A stretch of DNA of 59,480 bases, taken from NCBI RefSeq assembly GCF_900176645.1, contig NZ_FXAN01000053.1, positions 1-59,480 on the forward strand. Reading direction: 5' to 3'. Of the stretch, positions 10,756 through 19,130 are shown in pieces. Both the position numbers and the translations under genes were made by a program. Position 1 is the stretch's first letter; every line of letters starts with the position of its first letter. Below the pieces are notes generated by a model that was not told the origin of the DNA, ran no database searches, and worked only from the letters and a program-made list of their open reading frames with translations. This DNA comes from Burkholderia singularis (lineage in GTDB: Bacteria > Pseudomonadota > Gammaproteobacteria > Burkholderiales > Burkholderiaceae).

Positions 10756-11640
10756 TCAACGGCGAGGCGGCTCGCGGCCGGACATGTCCGGCTCGGACGC
10801 GCGGCCGGCAGGCGGCGTCGGCGCGACGATCCGCTGCGACGGATTCAGCACCGTGCCGGCATCGCCGTGGCCGCTGTCTTCACGCATTGCTTCCCCTTTG
10901 TCTTCATCTCGAGCGTCGCGGCGCACGCGCACGCGGTTGTCGACGTCACGCACGCCCATGCAGCTATCGGCGATATCCTCGATTCCGTGCTTCATCCAGC
11001 GCGCGGGCACAGTGCCGTCGAGTTCGACACGCGCGTCGCGCACCTGCACGCTGACGTCGCTGACGTCGATGTCGAATGCACGCGTGAGCCGCTCGCATAC
11101 GTCCTCGCAAATGCGTTCGTCCGAGCGCGTGTAGCCCTTCGGCCCCTGCCGATGCCGAAGCGTGTCGCACTCGCCGCCCGCGCCGCAGCGGGACAGCCCG
11201 TGCGCTTCGCCAACCGGCTGCCGCGCGCCGCCGTCATCGGGCTCGTCGATATACCGGCCGATCCGGAAATGCCCGCGATACGCCGCCTGCTCGTTGCCGC
11301 CGCGGCGTCCGTCCGCGCGTCTGTCCGGTTCGCCATAGCCGCGCTCGCGCGCGTAACCCGCCGGCGCGCCGCGCCAGCCCGCGTCGCGCCGCCCCACCTG
11401 AGGTAGCGGACGAGGCGGCGGTTCGCCCCATTCGCCGCCCCAGTGCGGCGGACTGTCGTCATCGCTTGCGAATCGGTAGGCGAATTCGCGGCTATCGTCC
11501 GGCAGCAGCGATTCGTCATAGCCCGCCATGTCCGGCTCGCCTATGCCCCGCCACGCCCACTCGTCGCGCGCGGGCCAATCCGGCGGCCGTTGCCGCTCGA
11601 GTTGCCGGCCCGCTCCAGGTTCAGGGTATCGTCGCTTCAT
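10756..11640 (-). CDS. BON domain protein with long disordered N-terminus
   Basis: Residues about 165-240 form a BON domain (RICEDVCERLTRAFDIDVSD, then VELDGTVPARWMKHGIED and DVDNRVRVRR), a fold that binds phospholipid or peptidoglycan-linked partners and is common in osmotic-stress proteins. The first 160 residues are rich in Arg, Gly, Pro, Asp and Glu and look disordered. The start at 11640 is preceded by AAGGAGAG; the longer upstream frame is discarded. No signal peptide is seen, so the protein is probably cytoplasmic. It belongs with the CBS and PRC-barrel genes functionally, by guilt of family only. Confidence 0.88.
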   Translation of the reverse strand: MKRRYPEPGAGRQLERQRPPDWPARDEWAWRGIGEPDMAGYDESLLPDDSREFAYRFASDDDSPPHWGGEWGEPPPRPLPQVGRRDAGWRGAPAGYARERGYGEPDRRADGRRGGNEQAAYRGHFRIGRYIDEPDDGGARQPVGEAHGLSRCGAGGECDTLRHRQGPKGYTRSDERICEDVCERLTRAFDIDVSDVSVQVRDARVELDGTVPARWMKHGIEDIADSCMGVRDVDNRVRVRRDARDEDKGEAMREDSGHGDAGTVLNPSQRIVAPTPPAGRASEPDMSGREPPRR

Positions 11641-12084
11641 CGTGCCTCTCCTTGATTGCGTGTCGCAAACGGCGCGGCTCCGCGCCTTATGCCGGTCAGC
11701 GTGCCGCAATCCCCGTGCCGACGCGGCGCGCCACGGGCGATGCACGGCACGGCGCGCCGAAGCGGGCCGGTTGTTCCTATCTTCCATTCCGTTGCAGTTT
11801 TTTCGTGTACGCGGCCCGATGCGATACGTGGCCGCAATCGAATGCGTCCGGGGTGGAGTCGCGCGCGCGAGCCGCGTCGATATGCGCGCGACCGCCGAGC
11901 GCCGCGACGCCGTCGGCCGGTGCGCGCGCCCGCGCGTCGCTTGGAGGGTATTGCTGCCGGACGCGGCAAACGCATCGGGATAGAGCAGGACACGCCGATA
12001 TTCAGTTTTGCGCCGTGCGCGCCGGACAGCCGCGCGCGCCCCGTCACGCCGGCATCCCGGCCTCGCCCCGGCCGCGGCCCACAG
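11641..12084. other. Host intergenic region upstream of the BON gene
   Basis: No gene is supported. The overlapping open frames are arginine-rich and have no ribosome sites. The region presumably carries the BON promoter and then meets a terminator that marks the end of a former minus-strand transcription unit near the prophage border. Confidence 0.5.
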
Positions 12085-12120
12085 CAAAAAACCCGCGAAG
12101 CGTTGCGCCATCGCGGGTTT
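12085..12120 (-). terminator. Rho-independent terminator at the left border of the prophage
   Basis: AAACCCGCGA at 12089-12098 pairs with TCGCGGGTTT at 12111-12120. On the minus strand the hairpin is followed by a run of T (six A on the plus strand). It would stop minus-strand transcription leaving the prophage or a lost host gene to its right. Confidence 0.85.
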
Positions 12121-12155
12121 CAGATCACATCGGAAGAACGGCTTGAAAAACGAAC

Positions 12156-12172
12156 TGGTGCCGGGGACCGGA
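12156..12172 (-). other. Possible tRNA 3'-end remnant (candidate att boundary)
   Basis: On the minus strand these 17 bases read TCCGGTCCCCGGCACCA, which looks like the T-stem 3' side, acceptor 3' strand, discriminator and CCA of a tRNA, followed about 35 nt later by the terminator at 12085-12120. No matching 5' tRNA half is adjacent. It may be what is left of a tRNA end at an integration junction, or chance. No copy of it is seen at the right prophage end. Confidence 0.3.
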
Positions 12173-12244
12173 AGACAGAAATTCAGAAAATCAATAACTT
12201 GCGGATTTGTGGTGCAGATTTGTAGCAGCAATGTGAATTTGCGA

Positions 12245-12272
12245 GCCGGCTCGATGGGGGAATCGAACCGGC
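12245..12272 (-). terminator. Hairpin downstream of the lysis operon
   Basis: GCCGGCTCGAT pairs with ATCGAACCGGC around a 6-nt loop; on the minus strand the only irregular pair is G.U. It begins 10 bp past the spanin stop codon. There is no T-run, so it may act as a pause, an RNA-stabilising end or part of the attachment region. It superficially resembles a tRNA T-arm (GGTTCGATTCC). Confidence 0.5.
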
Positions 12273-12281
12273 GACCGGGAT

Positions 12282-12758
12282 CTATTTTACGGCCGTCAGC
12301 GCGTCGTAGTCGCGCTCGCACTGGCGCCCGGCGATGCCCCGCTCGTCAGCGATTTTTGCCAGATCTCCCGCTCGCGCGTCAGCCCGGCCGAGCACGTCGG
12401 CGAGCAAATCAAGGGCGTCGTCGGTTGGCGCGCTTCCGGCGGCAGAGGCGGAATGGCGAGTGCTGGCGACGAGCACGGCAACCTGCTTGCGCAGGCTGTC
12501 AGCAGCAGAAGCAGCGGCGACAGCATCAGCGCGCGCCTGATCACGTTGTTTCGCAGCATCCTCAGCAATCTCCTGTTGTGCCGCGGTGCGGCGTTGTTCC
12601 TCGGCACGAGCCGCAGTAACGGCATCGAGCTGCGATTTCTGAGCGGCAGCGGCCGTCACGCGCGCGCCGTCGGTGTGGCCCTTGAAATAGCCGGTTGCCG
12701 AGCCCATTGCGGCGGCGACAATCACGGCAAGCCAGATGCGCGGATCGACCCAAGTCAT
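12282..12758 (-). CDS. Rz: Rz-like i-spanin
   Basis: The 158-residue protein has an N-terminal membrane anchor (DPRIWLAVIVAAAMGSATGY) and a long Ala/Gln/Arg/Glu-rich coiled-coil periplasmic region, the classical layout of an inner-membrane spanin subunit. Together with Rz1 it fuses inner and outer membranes in the last step of lysis. The ATG at 12758 overlaps the endolysin stop codon (ATGA), giving translational coupling. The holin-endolysin-Rz order is conserved in lambdoid phages. Confidence 0.88.
   Translation of the reverse strand: MTWVDPRIWLAVIVAAAMGSATGYFKGHTDGARVTAAAAQKSQLDAVTAARAEEQRRTAAQQEIAEDAAKQRDQARADAVAAASAADSLRKQVAVLVASTRHSASAAGSAPTDDALDLLADVLGRADARAGDLAKIADERGIAGRQCERDYDALTAVK
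12296..12559 (-). CDS. Rz1: Rz1-like o-spanin lipoprotein nested in Rz
   Basis: This frame lies wholly inside Rz in a shifted frame. It encodes an 87-residue secretory lipoprotein: a hydrophobic stretch (LMLSPLLLLLTAC) ends in a lipobox L-T-A-C, followed by a proline-rich mature part (ALAIPPLPPEARQP), which is the hallmark of Rz1. A shorter start at 12526 (MLSPLLLL) is also possible. The lipid-anchored subunit sits in the outer membrane and binds Rz. This nested arrangement is as in lambda. Confidence 0.85.
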   Translation of the reverse strand: MLRNNVIRRALMLSPLLLLLTACASRLPCSSPALAIPPLPPEARQPTTPLICSPTCSAGLTREREIWQKSLTSGASPGASASATTTR

Positions 12759-13174
12759 GCCCCGCTCCGCATCATCGCGGCGAGCCGCTGCGCGCGGGCA
12801 CCGACCTGCCCGGCCCACTTCGACGCAAGCATCCCATCAGCCGCCGCCCCGTAGTCGCCGCGCTTCACCGCGGCCAGCGTATTGACGAATGTGAGCAGCT
12901 TGCCTCCCATGTTGAACGCCATGTTCATCAATACGCGCTGTCGAACTGGATCAAGCAAGCGCCACCACGGCAGATTTCGATCAAGCCACGCCTCGGTATC
13001 GGCTCGGTCGTTTTCATACATCAAGTCGATCTCGTTATCGCGAAACCCCTTGTCAGATAGATTGCGGCCAATCCCACCGCTCACCTTGCCCACCGTGTCG
13101 ACGTAAATCCGGTTTCGCCGGTCCTCGTCGCGCGTCAGTTCCGCCTTCAGCTTCACCACGTCGTAGCCACTCAT
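12755..13174 (-). CDS. Endolysin, GH24 (T4-type) lysozyme
   Basis: The 139-residue protein carries the GH24 catalytic arrangement: Glu17 in LTRDEDRRNRIY, Asp26 nine residues later, and Ser32 at the position of the usual Thr, then GGIGRNLSDKG. It should cleave the beta-1,4 bond between MurNAc and GlcNAc in peptidoglycan. No signal peptide or SAR helix is evident, so it should depend on the holin for access to the wall. It lies 2 bp downstream of the holin and overlaps Rz by 4 bp. Confidence 0.93.
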   Translation of the reverse strand: MSGYDVVKLKAELTRDEDRRNRIYVDTVGKVSGGIGRNLSDKGFRDNEIDLMYENDRADTEAWLDRNLPWWRLLDPVRQRVLMNMAFNMGGKLLTFVNTLAAVKRGDYGAAADGMLASKWAGQVGARAQRLAAMMRSGA

Positions 13175-13176
13175 GC

Positions 13177-13461
13177 TTACTTCTCCCCGAAAATCACCTT
13201 GGCTTTCCGGCGCAGCAGTACTTCCAAGTACTGCGACCCGATGATGCCAAGTGCGCTGCCGATACCGAGCAGCGCGATCGGCGGCAAATCAGGAATCTGC
13301 AACAGCGCAATGCCGGCAACCATCGATGTAGCCGACCCGAGCATGGCCCGCCCAATGACGAGCCGAAATGTAAGTTGCTCATGTCCCACCAGCACTTTCG
13401 CAATGCCGATCAATGCCCCCATGACGATCAACTCCAATATCGTTTTCTCGTGTTCCTGCAT
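13177..13461 (-). CDS. Phage holin
   Basis: This 94-residue protein has two to three hydrophobic segments (ILELIVMGALIGIAKVLVG; AMLGSATSMVAGIALLQI; PPIALLGIGSALGIIGSQYL) and a short basic C-terminus (LRRKAKVIFGEK). It lies immediately upstream of the endolysin. It should form inner-membrane lesions that release the lysozyme and set lysis timing. The ATG at 13461 follows a GGGGAT ribosome site; the longer frame upstream is not protein-like. Confidence 0.88.
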   Translation of the reverse strand: MQEHEKTILELIVMGALIGIAKVLVGHEQLTFRLVIGRAMLGSATSMVAGIALLQIPDLPPIALLGIGSALGIIGSQYLEVLLRRKAKVIFGEK

Positions 13462-13505
13462 ATCCCCGTTTCCATGATTCGGCCTCGTGTCGCGACCGGT
13501 AGAAA

Positions 13506-13529
13506 TAAAAAAGCCGCCCATCGGGCGGC
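13506..13529 (-). terminator. Terminator upstream of the lysis genes
   Basis: GCCGCCC and GGGCGGC flank a 3-nt loop (13513-13529), with a run of A to the left, that is T on the minus strand. It would end tail-operon transcripts before the holin, so lysis genes may rely on readthrough or antitermination. Confidence 0.85.
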
Positions 13530-13570
13530 GTTCGAATAGCGCGGTGTCTCAGGCGCGTGTGCTACTTTTT

Positions 13571-13753
13571 TTAGTCTGTCTCAACAGAACCGGTCACACC
13601 ACCTCGCACCTTTATCAACTGCTGTCGAACAGCCTCCGCCAATGGGCAAGGCAGCGGCCGATTCTTATGTATTGCATCGACCAAGCTCCATAGCGCCGCC
13701 ACCTGCTGTTCCAGATCCGGCTCGGTCAACGCTCGTTCGTGGTGGATCTTCAT
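13571..13753 (-). CDS. Small phage protein (60 aa)
   Basis: MKIHHERALTEPDLEQQVAA begins at an ATG overlapping the stop of the preceding gene (ATGA), so it is probably translationally coupled. The rest contains LWSLVDAIHKN and LAEAVRQQLIKVRGG and could form two helices. No family is recognised. It sits between tail and lysis genes, where tail-fibre assembly or lysis-accessory proteins are usually found. Confidence 0.7.
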   Translation of the reverse strand: MKIHHERALTEPDLEQQVAALWSLVDAIHKNRPLPCPLAEAVRQQLIKVRGGVTGSVETD

Positions 13754-14106
13754 ATAGTCAAAGTGAAAATCGCATCGAGCATCGGAAACGCCTTGACCGT
13801 TACATCGTATGTACCTGCATGCTCGAAGGTCAGATCGCACGTCGGCGAAGTACCCGGATACTCCTTCCCGTCAATCTCCACCGTATAAGCAGCGGGAAGA
13901 TTTTTCAACGTTGTTCCATCGAGTCTCACCGTGTTGGCTGGCCGCGGAGCGACCATACCGTTGCTCACATAGTCACGGTCGATGTCGCACGGCTTACGCA
14001 GAACACCGCCGCCTTCAGGAATCTCCTGAATATCCGCCATACTCTCCGGCGCGCGTGCGCTGAGCGTAATCCGACCATTTGCGTCATGGATTAGAAAATC
14101 AATCAT
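13750..14106 (-). CDS. Phage tail-tip associated hypothetical protein (118 aa)
   Basis: The protein begins MIDFLIHDANGRITLSARAP and ends with a beta-rich region (TVEIDGKEYPGTSPTCDLTF). Its place just downstream of the host-specificity protein suggests a tail-fibre assembly or tip accessory protein, but no conserved domain is certain. It is 10 bp downstream of gene J and overlaps the next small gene by 4 bp. Confidence 0.75.
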   Translation of the reverse strand: MIDFLIHDANGRITLSARAPESMADIQEIPEGGGVLRKPCDIDRDYVSNGMVAPRPANTVRLDGTTLKNLPAAYTVEIDGKEYPGTSPTCDLTFEHAGTYDVTVKAFPMLDAIFTLTI

Positions 14107-14115
14107 CGTCCCCTC

Positions 14116-17100
14116 CTATCGCTTGAATTCAAAAATCGTTGCGCCAAGTTTGTGATCTCCTGCCGCCATGTTAAGAACTCGAATTGAATGATTACCCGCC
14201 CCCCAAATCCCGGCATATACGCCATACCCGCCTCCACCCGCCACTGGAGACTGAATTGTTGCATTTGGATAATATGTACCGTCGACATACAAGCTAACGC
14301 CAACATTTGTGCTTAGTGCCTGACCACCGAATACGATGACAAATGGCCCGCCGCTCGTTTGATAATTGAAGGTCACATCACTCCCTGGCGACGTAAATGA
14401 CGCGCCTGTCGTGACCGCATTGCCAGCAATTCGAAGCGTGTCAATCTGCGCCTCTTGGATATGTGCCGTGCGAATCGACGCCTCTCTAATCTTTGCGTTA
14501 TCGATCGCACCATTTGCGATATGCGCATTCCCGATCGCCGCATTTTGAATCTTCGCCGACGTGATGGCCGCATCCGCGATCTTGGCCGTGCTGACCTGCA
14601 TATCGCCGATGTGCGCATTCGTGATCCAGCCATTGCCGATGAAGCCGCGATTGATGAAAACGTCCCCGTTCTCAATGACGAACGGCGCATACGATGTGCC
14701 GTTCGCCATGCTGAGCAACGCAAATCGGTCGGCCTGAAACAATATCTGTGTCTGCGCGACGCCGTTGTTGTTGTCGACGCCGATCGCCATCCCGGCACCA
14801 TACATGCGCCCGTCCGCAGTCATCTGCACCTTGACCGTGTAGTACGCCTTGACCTTGCCGTCGATGTTAGTCACCGCCTCGCTGTTTTGCTGAACCGCGG
14901 CGCTCACCTGACCGAGCTTGCTGTTCATCGTCGCCTCGGTCGTCTCGATCTTCTGCGCCATCGCCTCGGTTTCATTGACGCGCGTGACCTGCTCAATCCG
15001 GATCTGCGCGGCCGAATTGCCAGCGATACTCGCCACACGATCGACTCGACGTGCCACCGCGGACATCGCATCAGTGAGTGCGGAATACGTCGTCCACGCA
15101 CCGGCCAGTTTTGTCTCGTCGCCCGCCGATCCGGTCGTTGCACCTGCCCATTCCGGCTCCCACTTCGCCACAACCCCATCGACACGCTCAACCTCCGACT
15201 TCACATCTCCTACCGCATTTGCGAGTTGCTGCAGCGACTGCCTTGCCTCGCTTGCGAATGTCGTCGCACCTTCAATCTCTGATTTCAGATCTTTCGCGAG
15301 CTGTTCTTTGTCGATCTTGCCGTGCAGGTATTCCAGGATTGGCCCGGCATCCGCGCTCGCCCGCCCCAAGATGCCCGCGCCCTCGGGATACCACGGCCCG
15401 ACGTTGCCCGACCGGTCGACGAGCCGCGCCCAAAAATAAATTTCCGCGCCCGAGCGCAGATCATCGAGCGTGTACAGGTGCTGCGGGTACGCGAAATCGC
15501 CGAGCTTTTGCGCATCGTCCCGACTCGGCGTCGCCGAGCGCCATATCTCGGTGCGCTGCGTATCGAGCGCGCCCTCCGGGAATCCCCATTCGAGGCTGAT
15601 CGCCATCACGAGCGACGTCGCGCGCAGAAACGTCACGGCGGGTGGCGGCGTCGTTTTGCCCTTCAAGTCGGTCGCCACGCTCATCGCCGGCAGCGACGGC
15701 ACATTCATCGCATTGATTGCGACGACGCGCGCCACGTATTGCCCGGCGTAGATGCTCGGCACTTCGATGCTCGCCGCGCCCGTGCGGCCGGCGAGAATCC
15801 AGTCGCCGTTATCCTTGCGCCAATGCACCTCGTACTGCACCGCGCCCTGAACGCCGTCCCACGCGATCACCATCGCCGTGACCGCCAGGCCCTGGTCGAT
15901 CCGCGAATAACTCGACACGCGCACGTTCGTCGGCGGCGGCTGCACGGACGGCGGGATAATCGTGATCGGCCGATCTTCGATCCGCGTGCCGAAATCGACG
16001 TTATCGAACTTGCCCGGCTCGTGCTGCACCGCGCGGATTTCGAACTGGATCGACTGCGCGTCGCTCTTCTCGGCTACCGACACGACGCGGTACGTCGGCA
16101 GCGCCAGATCGGCACTTTCGACCGCCCACACCGCCTCAGCCTGCGGCGGCGTCGACCAGTCCGACGCCACCGTCATATCGCGCCCCTGCACCGCCGCGAC
16201 GACGCGCGCCTCATTGCGGCCTGTGGGCAGGTTCACGATCAGCGTGTCGCCACGCTTGACGATCGGATCACGGTCGACCGTGATCGTCCGGCCGTTCACC
16301 GCATGAATGCGCCCGCTGATCGGCCGGCCGGCGAGTGCCGCGTCCGCGATACGGATCACCTGTCCCGGCCGCGCGAACACGCCATCGAGGCCGACTGAAA
16401 ACGCGACTTCCTGCGTCTCCATTCGAGACGTCAGCAACGCATGCTTACCAAGGCGATGCGCCTGCCCTTGCGATGTGCAGCCGAATGCCGTGATTTCCGT
16501 TTGCCGCACGCCGTACCGCAGCTTGCCGTCGCGATCCTCGACCGGCTCGACCGCCTGCTGATACCGGTTCGCCGGATCGCACCACGACACCAGCGCGACC
16601 GTATAGCGCGTCTTGCGATCGGTTCCTTGCCGCACGAACTTGCCGCCGATGACGTTGCCCGCCGTGTACGTATATACCGGGTCAGCCGGCATGTCGGCGA
16701 CCGTCCAGATCTTCGACGCCGACCAGTAGGTCATGCCTCGGAATACACTCGCCAGATCGCTCAGCACCTTGAATGCGTCGGCGCGCGTCTGGATATAGAC
16801 ATTGCACGTCATCCGCGGCTCGACGCCGCCCTTGCCGTCAGGCACGAGTTCGTCGCAATACTGAGCAATTCGGTAGAGTTCGTAGCGATCAAGCTGCGCC
16901 GGCGCGATCCGATGCCCCATGCCGTAACGTTGATGCAACGCGAGATCGTAGTACACCCACGCCGGATTGTTCGAATAGGCGACCTTGAAAGTGCCATCCC
17001 ACGCGCCGACATACGCCCGCGTCTGCGGATCGTAATTCGACGGCACGCGGATGCGGCGCCCGCGCGCGCGATACGAGCGCGTCGGCACACGCTGGAACTG

Positions 17101-17802
17101 CGACGCGTCCACCATCACGCCGGCCAGCGCCGTGTTCGGATAACGCAGCTTCGCGTCGATGATCTCGGTCACCGACTCGATGGTCATCACGTCGGCGATC
17201 CGCGTGCTGTTCGCGTTCGCCGTCAACCGCGTCACGCGCAGCATCCAACCGCGCTGCGCGGGCGGCAGGTTGATGCGATGCGAGCGCTCGTACTTCGATG
17301 ATGTCTTGAAATCGAACGCCGATTTCAGCATCAATTGATAGGCGCCGCCGTCCGTCGCAACCTCGATCTGATATTCGACGCGGTATCCCGACACGTCACC
17401 GGTCGATTCGTCGATCCGCTGAAACTGCGGCGTCGATAGCCGCACACGCACGGCCGATAGATCGAGATTCGTCACAGCGCGCATAAACGGCGCGTCCGAC
17501 CGCAACTCGACGCCGACACCAATTTCGTTTTCGACAGCCGGAAAGCCTGGAATGTAATCTTGATCCTGCGATCCTGGCCGAAACTCAACCGACGCCCCTG
17601 GAAAGTTCCTCGTGCCGTCCGCATTCTCCATCGGCGTACCATCGAGAAACACCGATTGCAGACCATTCACCGGCCCTTCAATCTCGCCTTCGGACAGAAT
17701 GTCCAATACGCGTGCGTATGAAATCGACCGTGCGGAATCCGGTGCTTCGACAGGGCCGCGCCCACCGCCGCCACCTTTCTTGTAGCCGACAATTTCGCCC
17801 AT
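14116..17802 (-). CDS. J: Tail tip / host specificity protein (lambda J-like)
   Basis: The 1228-residue product is slightly longer than lambda J (1132). The N-terminus (VEAPDSARSISYARVLDILS, GEIEGPVNGLQSVFLDG) is characteristic of the J family. The middle carries fibronectin-III-like segments (PPTNVRVSSYSR; VQGAVQYEVHWRKDNGDW). The C-terminal part has a coiled coil (RQSLQQLANAVGDVKSEVER) and a helical repeat AAI(T/G)xAxIxxA around residues 1080-1150. It ends in a beta domain that probably contacts the host receptor. It closes the tail module after genes K and I, as in lambda. Confidence 0.95.
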   Translation of the reverse strand: MGEIVGYKKGGGGGRGPVEAPDSARSISYARVLDILSEGEIEGPVNGLQSVFLDGTPMENADGTRNFPGASVEFRPGSQDQDYIPGFPAVENEIGVGVELRSDAPFMRAVTNLDLSAVRVRLSTPQFQRIDESTGDVSGYRVEYQIEVATDGGAYQLMLKSAFDFKTSSKYERSHRINLPPAQRGWMLRVTRLTANANSTRIADVMTIESVTEIIDAKLRYPNTALAGVMVDASQFQRVPTRSYRARGRRIRVPSNYDPQTRAYVGAWDGTFKVAYSNNPAWVYYDLALHQRYGMGHRIAPAQLDRYELYRIAQYCDELVPDGKGGVEPRMTCNVYIQTRADAFKVLSDLASVFRGMTYWSASKIWTVADMPADPVYTYTAGNVIGGKFVRQGTDRKTRYTVALVSWCDPANRYQQAVEPVEDRDGKLRYGVRQTEITAFGCTSQGQAHRLGKHALLTSRMETQEVAFSVGLDGVFARPGQVIRIADAALAGRPISGRIHAVNGRTITVDRDPIVKRGDTLIVNLPTGRNEARVVAAVQGRDMTVASDWSTPPQAEAVWAVESADLALPTYRVVSVAEKSDAQSIQFEIRAVQHEPGKFDNVDFGTRIEDRPITIIPPSVQPPPTNVRVSSYSRIDQGLAVTAMVIAWDGVQGAVQYEVHWRKDNGDWILAGRTGAASIEVPSIYAGQYVARVVAINAMNVPSLPAMSVATDLKGKTTPPPAVTFLRATSLVMAISLEWGFPEGALDTQRTEIWRSATPSRDDAQKLGDFAYPQHLYTLDDLRSGAEIYFWARLVDRSGNVGPWYPEGAGILGRASADAGPILEYLHGKIDKEQLAKDLKSEIEGATTFASEARQSLQQLANAVGDVKSEVERVDGVVAKWEPEWAGATTGSAGDETKLAGAWTTYSALTDAMSAVARRVDRVASIAGNSAAQIRIEQVTRVNETEAMAQKIETTEATMNSKLGQVSAAVQQNSEAVTNIDGKVKAYYTVKVQMTADGRMYGAGMAIGVDNNNGVAQTQILFQADRFALLSMANGTSYAPFVIENGDVFINRGFIGNGWITNAHIGDMQVSTAKIADAAITSAKIQNAAIGNAHIANGAIDNAKIREASIRTAHIQEAQIDTLRIAGNAVTTGASFTSPGSDVTFNYQTSGGPFVIVFGGQALSTNVGVSLYVDGTYYPNATIQSPVAGGGGYGVYAGIWGAGNHSIRVLNMAAGDHKLGATIFEFKR

Positions 17803-17808
17803 ATTCCC

Positions 17809-18402
17809 CTACATCTGATCTTCAGCGTAAATACCGGCCGACGCGACTGCCGAACCGATTTCCAGCTCCCCATATAGAAGAGGCACCGGCCCGCCCTGCG
17901 CCGTGGTGTTGACCGGCCCGTTGAAGACGTAGCTCGGCGTATTCTCCGGCCGGTCTTTCACCGACAGCCCTTTCGGCGACGGCGCAAGCAACTGCGCAAT
18001 GCCGCCCATCGCCATCGAGACGCCCATGCCGAAAACCGCGATCGCCGCCTTTGCGCCGAGCAATGCCCCCGGATTGAAGAACGCCGCCGCGACGAGTGCC
18101 GCGCCGAGAATCAATTGAAACAAGCCGCCCGTCTTCGCTCCTTGCAATATCGGGGCGATTCGAATGTCATCGTCGCCGCAAGGATGCTGCAACTGCTCGA
18201 CCGACAGATTGCGCTTGCCGACGAAAACCGCGTACGCGACGCCCTGATCGCGGCTCTGCATCATTTCGCGCTCGAACCCTGGAATCATCGAGCAGAGCGC
18301 GCGCACTGCGTCGGCCGAGTTCGACACGACGTAGTGGTGCAGGCGGCCAAAGCGCGCGCCGAGCGCGCCGTACAATCGAATCGTGCGAACTTTCTCGCTC
18401 AT
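17809..18402 (-). CDS. I: Tail assembly protein (lambda I-like)
   Basis: The 197-residue protein starts MSEKVRTIRLYGALGARFGR, has a ubiquitin-like N-terminal half (VGKRNLSVEQLQHPCGDDD), then a long hydrophobic Gly/Ala stretch (FQLILGAALVAAAFFNPGAL; IAVFGMGVSMAMGGIAQLL) and a conserved VNTTAQGGPVPLLYGELEIG near the end. This matches the gpI family required for tail-tip assembly. Its ATG overlaps the stop of gene K (ATGA). Confidence 0.9.
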   Translation of the reverse strand: MSEKVRTIRLYGALGARFGRLHHYVVSNSADAVRALCSMIPGFEREMMQSRDQGVAYAVFVGKRNLSVEQLQHPCGDDDIRIAPILQGAKTGGLFQLILGAALVAAAFFNPGALLGAKAAIAVFGMGVSMAMGGIAQLLAPSPKGLSVKDRPENTPSYVFNGPVNTTAQGGPVPLLYGELEIGSAVASAGIYAEDQM

Positions 18403-19127
18403 CCCTCGAACCTCAGAATCAATCGCGTGATTTCCCGCCAATAGCCGCCGTAGACATCCCGGCTCGACAGCCGGCCGTACAGGTGGTGCAGCATCGTGCC
18501 GTCATCGAGATAGACACCCGCGTGATTCGGCACGGGCGCGCGCACCTGCATCAGAATCACGTCGCCACGCTCAAGAGGGGCGCCTTCGGGCAGCGCAACA
18601 AAGCCTGCGTCGCGGTAGTGCTGCATGTATAGATCGCCGCCTTGCGACCACCAGTCATCACGCCGCGCGAAATCTCGCAGCACGATCTCGCGCTCTTGCC
18701 GATACCAATCGCGAATCAGCGTGTAGCAGTCGAGCACGCCGTGCGCGAACATGCGGCCGACGAGCGGCACTTGATAGCCGGCCGGCTCGATCGTCTCCAT
18801 ATCGGTCGCCTCGACCGCTCCGCCATCGCGCTGGCGCACCTCGACGATGTGCCATGTCAGGCCCGACGCCTCGCACGCCGCGCGATCCGCATCGGACGCC
18901 TCGGCGGGCGCGTCGGGATGCGAATGCACCACGGCGACGACCGCGCCCATTTCCTCGGCGTCGGCAAATTCCTGTGCCGGCAGGATGAAGTGATCGCCTC
19001 CCGTCGCTGCATTGCTGCACTCGACGTATCGCTCGCGCCCGCGCGCGACGACTACCAGCCCGCAACACTCGCGCGGGTACGCGCGAACCGCGTGCGCGCG
19101 GATCGCGTCCAAAGTTTCTTTTTGCAT
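18399..19127 (-). CDS. K: Tail tip peptidase, JAMM plus NlpC/P60 (lambda K-like)
   Basis: The 242-residue protein has two domains. The first is a JAMM/Mov34 metallopeptidase fold with Glu20 and the motif H68-x-H70-P-x6-S-x2-D81 (VVHSHPDAPAEASDADRA). The second is an NlpC/P60-type fold with a nucleophile Cys near residue 134 (GVLDCYTLIRDWY) and a His in VPNHAGVYLDD. In lambda, gpK belongs to the tail tip complex and its NlpC domain can open peptidoglycan during DNA entry. It overlaps gene I by 4 bp. Confidence 0.93.
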   Translation of the reverse strand: MQKETLDAIRAHAVRAYPRECCGLVVVARGRERYVECSNAATGGDHFILPAQEFADAEEMGAVVAVVHSHPDAPAEASDADRAACEASGLTWHIVEVRQRDGGAVEATDMETIEPAGYQVPLVGRMFAHGVLDCYTLIRDWYRQEREIVLRDFARRDDWWSQGGDLYMQHYRDAGFVALPEGAPLERGDVILMQVRAPVPNHAGVYLDDGTMLHHLYGRLSSRDVYGGYWREITRLILRFEG

Positions 19128-19130
19128 AGA

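Noticed and set aside
12236..12290. tRNA gene on the minus strand (GGTTCGATTCC T-arm lookalike)
   Set aside because: No acceptor, D or anticodon arms can be folded around it; the bases instead form a simple 11-bp hairpin after the spanin genes.
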